From Kitagawia praeruptora (Eukaryota; Streptophyta; Magnoliopsida; Apiales; Apiaceae), in the NCBI GenBank assembly GCA_037693485.1, contig CM075344.1:96879001-96943000 (forward strand): a DNA stretch of 64,000 nucleotides. Reading direction: 5' to 3'. Each line of letters starts with the position of its first letter. Within the stretch, counting starts at the first letter, position 1. The notes under the pieces are model-generated. The model saw only the letters and a list, made by a program, of their open reading frames with translations. It was not told where the DNA came from and did not search any database. Positions 57,333 to 64,000 of the stretch are shown here, one piece after another. The translations under genes and the position numbers were made by a program.

Positions 57333-60124
57333 ATATTGCTTATAGTTTGCTTTATGACAGAGTAATCAACATTGGTCATATTATCTTAAGTCAGATGAGT
57401 ATTAAACTTGGGTTAAGAGATCAAAACAGGAAAATGGTTTATTATCATAGATTTATGCAAATGTTTATTAACCATTTTATTTCTGATGTTGAAACTAGAT
57501 TTGGTAAAGAACATTGTGTTTCTTCTTATGAACAGCAAAAGAGAATTTTCTCTGACATTACAAAGAAGGACAATGAAAAGAATCTAGATGAAATACCTGC
57601 AATTCATTATCCACAACATGTTCAGGTAATTCTTAAAACTCATCTTCCTACTTTCTACAATTCTTCTTTCTTTTGTGGTGAAATGGCTCAGGAATCTCAA
57701 TTGGAGGAGAACCCACCTGTGTCTACCCAAGTAGCCCAAAACATTATAGTCTCTGAAACAATTCAAGAACCAAATTTTGATCCACAGCCTATTGTTTCAA
57801 AGAAACCAACCTCTGGTGTTTCTCAAAAGACATCAGTTGTAAGGAAGAGAAGATTTGTTGTGTCAAGTAGTAGTAGTAACTCTAGTGAAGATGATGATGA
57901 TTTAACTCTTGCTGAGAGAGCAGAATTGAAGGCTGCAATTCAACTTTCTTTGTTAGCACAAAGAGATGAAAAACCTAGTCACAGCCAGGCTGCAGTCTCT
58001 CAAAAGGCTGTAGTTCTTAAAAAGGGAAAACAGTTACTGGATACTGTCTCTCAAAAGACTGTGTCTATTGAACCAAGATCTCATCCCAAGATCACTTCTG
58101 TGTCTACACCTCTTGAGTCTTCTCAGGATAAATCTTTTGCTCACTATATCAGGAGAACAAGGAGAAAGATTCAATTGTCACCTACACACACAGAGTCTAG
58201 TCCAACTAATATCATGCAGGTTTCTACAAATCAAGCTACATCTATGTCAGTATTTGACAAGAGAGATCTGGATATTGATTCTTCATGGGAAACTACATTA
58301 TCATACAGACTGGCTATTGGACTAATTTCTCTCAAAGTGAAGTTGTCAAGGCCTGTTCTAGACTTTCTGGTTGAAAGAGTACCAAAACTTTTATTTCCAG
58401 ATGAATATGGACTTCTACATCAAAGACTTGACTTAATGAAGATGTATTTCTATGTGTCTGTCAGAAGACAATTAGTCAAAAAAATTGGACTCTCGAAGCA
58501 TGGTGCACTTCAATCACTTCATGCATATTTATTTGACAAGAATGTCATTATTGAAGATGCTTCAGCTCAAGGTGAACAACTGGAGGAAGTAGATAGAGGA
58601 ATGCAGTCAACAGAAGATACTATTGCACCAGTGGTGAATAGTAGGAAAGATCAGATCACAGTCACTGTAACACAAGAACCATCTAGTCAGAGGAAGGATG
58701 ACTGAGGAGCTGTGATAGCTGATGTTGAAAGGACTTCTGTGATGACTGAAAATGCAAGTGAGATACCCTATGATATGGGAGGAATGACTTTGGTTGATTT
58801 TTCTGAAGATCAAACAAATTTTGTTCAGTCAGAGTCTATCCACCTTGAGGGTGTGTCTCAGCAAACAACACTTAAAGACGGTGATGTACTAACTATGGTG
58901 TCTAATGAAGTTTTACTGAAGACATCAGAGTCTAGTAAAGAACCTGAAAGTGGTATACTGGAGCCTGTAGTTTCTGAAAGGAAAGAAGATGATTGTAAGG
59001 GTTCAGAGACTATAGCAGCTCACTCCTTGGAGAAAACCTCAAGCCACATGCCAAATGAGGAACCCTCTCTCCATGTGAGTTCAGGTATAAAAACTTCTTC
59101 TAAACTCTATTTTTCTGTAGGTCATGAGAGCACTTATCTAAATTTGAGTGATACACTTGAAAAGATGGACTTAGATCCACAATTTGAGCGGCTGGCTCCT
59201 GACCAGGCAAAAGGTGAGGTAGAAAGAGTGTTGACTTTAGTAAGTCAAAGTGAGAATGAGGGTATGGATGATCAACTCCATAGTGAGGGAGAGAAAATTA
59301 GGAAACCATCATTTGATTTCTGGGATCAGGTTTTTCCTGAATCTTGGTCTGAAAATTTGGGTATGGATACTGGTACTTATTCATTCATCAAAATGTATCA
59401 GAAGAATGACCTAGCACATCACAATGCAAAGCCAGAAGTTAAAGCTCAGAAGCAAAAGGAGAGGCTTGTAGAAATCATTAATAGAAGAGGTGCCAGGATA
59501 AAGCAATCTCTTGATACATATGTACCAGATGAAGATCCTAATGATCCTAGTGTTCCTTTGTATGTACTTCCAATATCAGCTAGAATTGAGACATCAACAG
59601 TCTTTGATCACTCTAAGGAGGAGTCAGGATTTGAAGATGTTAGTACACAGAATACTGGTGAACGAGATGATTATCATGTTTCAATTCCAGAACAGAAAGA
59701 TGAAGATGTTGATACTTCTAATCAGGTTTTATTACTTGAATATCATACAACTCAAACAACTTCTTCTACAAGACTTGAAGATACAGTTCTTTCTGATTCT
59801 GATACTAGAGATACTAGAAGCACTTCCAATATTGAAGTTCATTCTGATGTTTTGAAAGATATTCAGAATTCTCAAATTGATATTCAAACAAGACTTCAAT
59901 CACTTGAAGATAACCAAGTCACAATTATGGAAAATCAAGCAGTTCTTATGAATCTCATTTGTTCTGTTTCTGAATCTCTTGGAATTAATGTTGCTGATGT
60001 CAAAAAGGGGGAGATAAAGACAATTCAAAGACAACAACAACACTACCAGACTAAAGGAGATAAAGATAAAGTTGGGGGAGATAAAGAGCAGACAAAGGGT
60101 AGTAAAAAGAAGAACCAGGAGTGA

Positions 60125-60353
60125 CAGTGGTGAATCTCAGCTAGGAAGTGGTAAAGGAAGAGTAAAGGAAGAGCAGCATTAATAGTTAAAATTCTTTCTT
60201 CTAAATACTAGATAAACGTCTACATCTGAGAAGGAGGTACTTAAACTTCATAATTCTACATTCATAAATTCTATTCTGGTTGTATTGTTATATGTTTTGA
60301 CATCCACAACTTAGATTTATGCTTCAGATTTTAAAGCATAAATAGGGGGAGAT
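60125..60353 (+). other. 3' UTR and polypurine tract of A
   Basis: 229 bp ending in AAATAGGGGGAGAT (60340-60353) before the LTR. Two more tracts of the same type (GGGGGAGATAAAG) lie inside the end of the 3' ORF at about 60007 and 60074. Confidence 0.8.
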
Positions 60354-61084
60354 TGTTAGGAATAATTCATAAGTTGGGATGTTAAGAATAGAATTTACAC
60401 ATTATACTTCTTGTAATCCTGATCTTATAAAGGATTTAGCACTGTATATAGGATTTATGTGTAAGATAGTTGTCTGTATAGTTTAGTCAGGAATGAACAG
60501 TGTATCGGAGACTACATGTCAGGAACAGAGAGCAAATCCTGATGACGGTCCAATACTGATGGTTGATCAGATACTGATGCAGTGTACAGATCCTGATATC
60601 AGTCGTGTTACTGATGATGTCATTATGGATGCTACAGAAACTGGTAAGTGCTATAAAACAGGATCGTTGTTTGAAGAACAAGCAAGAAGATATTATGAAG
60701 GAAAGAGTTTTTCTATTGAAGGAAACTATCGACTAGAAGGCAGAACATTGTCATGTATAGATTATATCTTTCTGTTATTAGTTGATAGGTAGCATTATAA
60801 ATACTCTCTCAATATCATTGTAAAGAGTGTGAGTCGAACAAGTGAATGTACGTAGCTCTGTATAAGGTTTGTATTCGAGAGTTCGAAACAAACAAAGAGA
60901 GATTTGTATTGTCAGCAGCTGCTAAAGGTATTGTACACCTTTGGTAGAGTTTGTACTTGATCTTATTAATACAAACAAGAGTTTGATTCATTCGTTTATT
61001 CTTGTTCATATAATCAAGCAAAAATCAGACACGATTATATAACTTGTATTCAACCCCCCCTTCTACAAGTTATTCGAGTTAACA
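60354..61084 (+). repeat. 3' LTR of A (731 bp)
   Basis: Direct repeat of 26901-27631. About six differences, among them TGTGATG/TGGGATG, GACAG/GATAG, GAATAAGC/GAACAAGC, TGTGCG/TGTACG, CAGAG/CAAAG and TAATCG/TATTCG. It is followed by AGATG, the TSD copy, and the gag of C. Confidence 0.93.
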
Positions 61085-62018
61085 AGATGCAAAGGTAAAA
61101 AATATTTTGCATAACAGTCTTGATAATGTCATGTCAAACAGGGCAATAGCATGCAAGACTGCAAAGGAAATTTGGGATACTTTGGAAAATCAATGTCAAG
61201 GTACTGAATCTATCAAAAGAAACAGAAGGGCTCTGTTGATTCAGGAGTATGAGCAGTTCGATGCTAAATCTGATGAAAGCCTTACTGATGTATGATAGAT
61301 TTTTGACATTACTGAACAATCTATCACTAGTTGGCAAAGAGTATGATCCAGAGGACTCAAACACCAAGTTTCTCAGAGCTCTAACTGAGGAATGGGATAC
61401 TCAAGCTTCAATCATAAGGCATCAATATGATTTGAAGATGTTGTCTCTTGATGAAGTTTATGGATGCTTAGAACCTATGATCTTGAGATTCAACAAAGAA
61501 AGAATAAGAAGAATGTCAATACAAAATCTGTTGCTTTGAATGTTGAATCAAAATCAAAGGGAAAAGCTGAGGAGGTTTCTAGCAGAAAGAGTAGAGTGGA
61601 AGAGTCAATTCCTGATGACTCATCATCAGATACTGATACTGAGTCTGATTACGATACTGATGATGACTTTACTGATTTTGATATAATGGAAATGGTTGCT
61701 ATGATAGTCAAGGGCTTCAAGAAAATGAAGTTCAGAAAGGCTAGGAAGCAAGGGAAATTTCAGAAGAGAACCTTCAATGCTGACAAAGACAGGTACAAGA
61801 AGAAAGAAGATAAAAACAGCAAATTTGACAAGTCAAAAATCAGATGCTATAACTGTGATGGAATGGGTCACTTTGCAACTGAGTGCAAGAAGACCAAAAC
61901 CAAAGCTCTCATTTCTTCAAGCAAGGATTGGATGGACTCATCATCTGACTCTGAAGAAGAGAAAGTGAATTATGCTTTGATGGCCAAAACTGATGAGACT
62001 TCTGCTGGTGAAAATAAG

Positions 62019-63181
62019 GTATCTGAAATTTTGTTTGATTTTGATACTAATAATGTCTCTGAGCTAAGATCTTTTTTAAAATCTCTGCATATTAGTTTTA
62101 GGAGTCAATACTTTGAAAATACTAGAATAAAATCTGAAATGGCAGAGGTTGTTAAGAGAAATGATCATCTAGAAGCCGAGTTAATTTTCTTGCAGGAAGT
62201 TCAAGCAGAATGTGATAATGCTAAACACATGAAACTTGAAATAGAGTTTAAATGTAATGAACTTGAAATGCAACTTAAAGAGGCAAATGAAAAACTTAGA
62301 ACCTGGACACATTCTAGAACAAAAACTCATGAAATTACTACTGATAAAAACTGGAAAGAGTGTCTAGGTTATAAGCCAGAGAATGAGAAAAAGGACAAAG
62401 AAAAAGTTGTTTCATCTAATCCAGGAAGAGTTATAGTTGATGACTCAACAAATCCAAAAACCTACAGATATGTCACAGACAGTACTAAAACCAAATTAAA
62501 ACCTGTTAATTATGTGTATCCAGAAAATCCCAAATCTACTTCAGATAAGGGATCCACTTCTACACATCATTCTGAGACTAGAACTGTCAAGAACAAGAAT
62601 GTAGGTCTTTTGTCTAAGAAACAATTAAGGGACAGAATCTGTGATGTTACAGATAGGAAGAAAGTTCCAACTGTCAAAAGGAACATGAATGGTAAAGTTG
62701 GAATAAACAAGGAGAATAATTATAAGTATACCCTAAATGCACCGAGGAAAGTATGCTTTAATTGTGGTAACTCTAATCATCTTGCTATTGATTGCAGGAG
62801 GATTAAAAAGAAGGCTATTGTAGTTCCTAAGTCTGACATTAGGAATAAATCAGTACTTTATAAACCACAGAATCCTTGTTTCCACTGTGGCAGTGAATGG
62901 CATTCTATTTATACATGTGAAGAATACCACAATTTGTACTATAATTATTATGAGCCTTTGCCTAAGTTCAATAAAAGTGCAAATTTTGGAAAAACAAAGA
63001 ACTTGAACACTAAGCATGCATCTGTTAAGAAAAAGACTAATTCTGATGGATTCAATCCTGATGAAGGTGTTTTTACAAGAAAATCTTCTGCTGCTAAAAA
63101 TGTTAAGTTGCATGAAAAGAGAACCCAACAAGTGTGGGTTCTTAAAAATTCTAACTGAGTTCTTTGTGATTCTGATTGCAG
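62019..63181 (+). other. Candidate intron between gag and pol of C (1163 nt)
   Basis: Donor AAG|GTATCT after 62018 and acceptor GATTGCAG|GGT at 63181/63182, both in codon phase 0. A branch-point-like TTCTAAC lies about 27 nt before the acceptor. The gag frame runs through the intron and ends in TGA at 63156-63158. The pol frame is closed by TGA at 63167-63169 and 63173-63175 just upstream of the acceptor. So a frameshift cannot link gag to pol, whereas splicing would do so exactly. Element A has the same arrangement. Confidence 0.65.
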
Positions 63182-64000
63182 GGTAAAAAGAAAAATGTGT
63201 TAGTCATGGATAGTGGATGCTCTGTGCACATGACTGGAGACAAAACCTTGCTATCAGAATTTGAGGAGAAGGCTGGTCCAACTGTGTCTTATGGAGATGG
63301 CAACATTGGGCAAACTTTGGGATATGGCAGTATTGTAATTGGAAATGTCATCATTGAAAAAGTAGCTCTGGTGAAAGGACTCAAACACAATCTGTTAAGT
63401 GTTAGTAAAATCACAGACAGAGGTTATTGTGTCAATTTCAATGATACTCATTTTGAAGTTATCAGCAAATCTTCAGGGAAGGTTGCATTAACTGGTCAAA
63501 GACATGGTAACATTTATGAACCCAACATTCACACCAATACTGATAATCCAGCTGCATGCCTCATCAGCAAAGCTTCTGTAGATGAAAGTTGGAATTGGCA
63601 TAAGAAGCTTTCTCATCTCAACTTCAACAATATAAATGAGTTGGTTAAGAAAGACTTGGTAAGAGTATTACCAAAGGCATTGTATACTCCTGATGGACTC
63701 TGTGATGCTTGTCAGAAGGCTAAATAGAGAAGGACATCATTCAAGAGTAAATCTAAATCCTCAATTGCTGAACCATATCACATGCTTCATCTTGACTTGT
63801 TTGGACCAGTGAATATTATGTCCATCAGTAAGAAAAGGTATACTCTAGTCATTGTTGATGAATATACTAGATTTACCTGGGTTTATTTTCTGCACAGAAA
63901 AGATGAAACTGCTGAAATACTGCTGGACCATGTGAGGCTCATTGAAACTGGCACAAAATACAAAGTCAAGATCCTGAGAAGTGATAATGGGACTGAATTC
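63182..64000 (+). pseudogene. C pol, first part (protease and integrase start), one stop
   Basis: The frame opens at the acceptor and reads the protease motif MDSGCSVHMTG, the GAG-pre-integrase block (WNWHKKLSHLNF) and CDACQKAK. It then meets TAG at 63725-63727, where A has CAG-type Gln in GKQRR, and continues in frame into the integrase (LHLDLFGPVNIMSISKKRY; SDNGTEF) up to the window edge. There is no ATG before the protease motif, in line with expression as a fusion. RT and RNase H lie beyond the window. Confidence 0.88.

Larger units (their letters stand above)
34789..60124 (+). pseudogene. 3' ORF of A, split by element B, one stop
   Basis: About 1,108 codons: 34789-35320 continued at 57333, ending TGA 60122-60124, with TGA at 58703-58705 where L has TCA. 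The N-terminal region (residues 1 to about 280) is globular-looking and conserved in L and B; its middle reads SYALTASPQIN, then FLRKEWSFYFDQIAKCFTGK. I remember similar ORFs after copia pol in asterid genomes, usually with misleading names. Then follow a low-complexity Ser/Asp stretch with a ubiquitin-interacting-motif-like helix (57893-57970), a long Ser/Glu/Thr-rich part and a C-terminal coiled coil (LQSLEDNQVTIMENQ) ending in Lys-rich sequence. No signal peptide or membrane segment is seen, so an envelope role is doubtful. Confidence 0.82.
26901..61084 (+). mobile_element. SIRE-lineage copia element A, second level of the nest
   Basis: LTRs of 731 bp each (26901-27631 and 60354-61084), with about six differences. 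TSD AGATG (26896-26900, 61085-61089) lies inside the gag of C. Content: primer site, gag with candidate intron, pol, spacer with antisense ORF, and a 3' ORF split by element B at 35325/57333. Without B it would be about 12.2 kb, in the range of SIRE elements. It has a stop in gag and one in the 3' ORF; pol is open throughout. Confidence 0.93.
26657..63158 (+). pseudogene. C gag, split by element A
   Basis: Part one is 26657-26900 (MSTSKYESIKIPILKKTEYP...), part two 61085-63158. It matches A Gag: a DUF4219/UBN2-type capsid region, an acidic/basic linker, a CCHC knuckle CYNCDGMGHFATEC near 61850, then an extension with a coiled coil (about 62040-62320) and two more knuckles (CFNCGNSNHLAIDC near 62755, CFHCGSEWHSIYTC near 62880). 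Two small deletions, 2 bases near 61290 and 1 base near 61473, shift the frame and together restore it. Gag forms the virus-like particle and binds RNA. The part after 62018 would be removed if the candidate intron is spliced. Confidence 0.85.
26096..64000 (+). mobile_element. SIRE-lineage copia element C, outermost of the nest, runs off the window
   Basis: 5' LTR 26096-26607, primer site 26608-26622, gag from 26657. At 26900 the frame is interrupted by element A (26901-61084) and resumes at 61090 after the duplicated AGATG. It continues through gag, a candidate intron and the start of pol to the window end. Gag and pol are close relatives of those of A, including the gag/pol layout. One two-base and one single-base deletion in gag and a TAG in pol make this copy defective. 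Confidence 0.88.

Noticed and set aside
34789..60124. Envelope gene after pol in A, B and L
   Set aside because: No signal peptide, membrane helix or cleavage site could be seen; the proteins look soluble with coiled coils and disordered parts.
1..64000. CRISPR array, tRNA or rRNA genes
   Set aside because: All tandem arrays found (42, 46, 92, 101 bp) are head-to-tail repeats inside retrotransposons without unique spacers; no tRNA or rRNA sequence was recognised. The tRNA-like stretches are primer sites.

Overview
The window is plant nuclear heterochromatin made almost entirely of transposable elements. Evidence: Ty1/copia and Ty3/gypsy LTR elements with plant-type primer sites (TGGTATCAGAGC, initiator tRNA-Met), a CACTA (En/Spm) DNA transposon, high A+T, and GT-AG introns with plant-like branch points. 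I see no ordinary host gene, rRNA, tRNA or CRISPR array. The giant 3' ORFs carried by the SIRE-lineage copia elements are of a kind I remember from asterid genomes, so an asterid eudicot is my guess (weak).

Layout. 1-1518: gypsy element F, almost emptied of coding sequence, next to an old gypsy LTR piece (1519-1890). 2048-11247: E, a BARE/Angela-type copia element on the minus strand with near-identical LTRs, TSD ATTAT and a gag-pol ORF broken by two stops. 11253-13394: 3' end of what looks like a Tat-lineage gypsy element, with minisatellites in its 3' UTR and one LTR. 14103-14255: C-terminal scrap of another gypsy polyprotein. 14256-26607: L, a 5'-truncated SIRE-lineage element whose 3' ORF is split by a 7-kb CACTA element (18609-25575) encoding a TNP1/Ulp1-protease gene and a TNP2 gene without its catalytic core. 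26096-64000: a four-level nest. Element C (SIRE lineage, runs off the window) is split by A (26901-61084, TSD AGATG); A is split by B (35326-57332, TSD ATTTT/ATATT); B is split by gypsy element D (36515-46733, TSD TGAAG). LTR divergence by eye (A about 6/731, B about 5/983, D none in 3.5 kb apart from one poly-A indel) agrees with the nesting order.

How the parts work. A, C, L and B share one plan: 5' LTR, PBS, gag, pol (PR-INT-RT-RH), a spacer, a 1,100-1,500 codon 3' ORF of unknown function, a GGGGGAGAT polypurine tract and the 3' LTR. Three features of this group look new to me. (1) In A and C, gag and pol lie in different frames. They are separated by an apparent 1.1-kb intron with conserved donor (AAG|GTATC), branch point (TTCTAAC) and acceptor (TTGCAG|GGT), all in phase 0. 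B has one continuous ORF and lacks this segment exactly at the predicted junction. (2) B carries about 20 copies of the decamer TCAACGGATA, in either orientation. They sit upstream of a TATA box in the LTR, upstream of a second TATA box in front of the 3' ORF, and inside the coding regions, where they make peptide repeats. (3) A and L share a 90-100 codon antisense ORF between pol and the 3' ORF, with differences that look mostly synonymous.

Every autonomous-type element here carries at least one nonsense or frameshift mutation, often CAG to TAG, so the present copies are probably inactive unless helped in trans. All coordinates and counts come from reading by eye; no alignment or database search was run.
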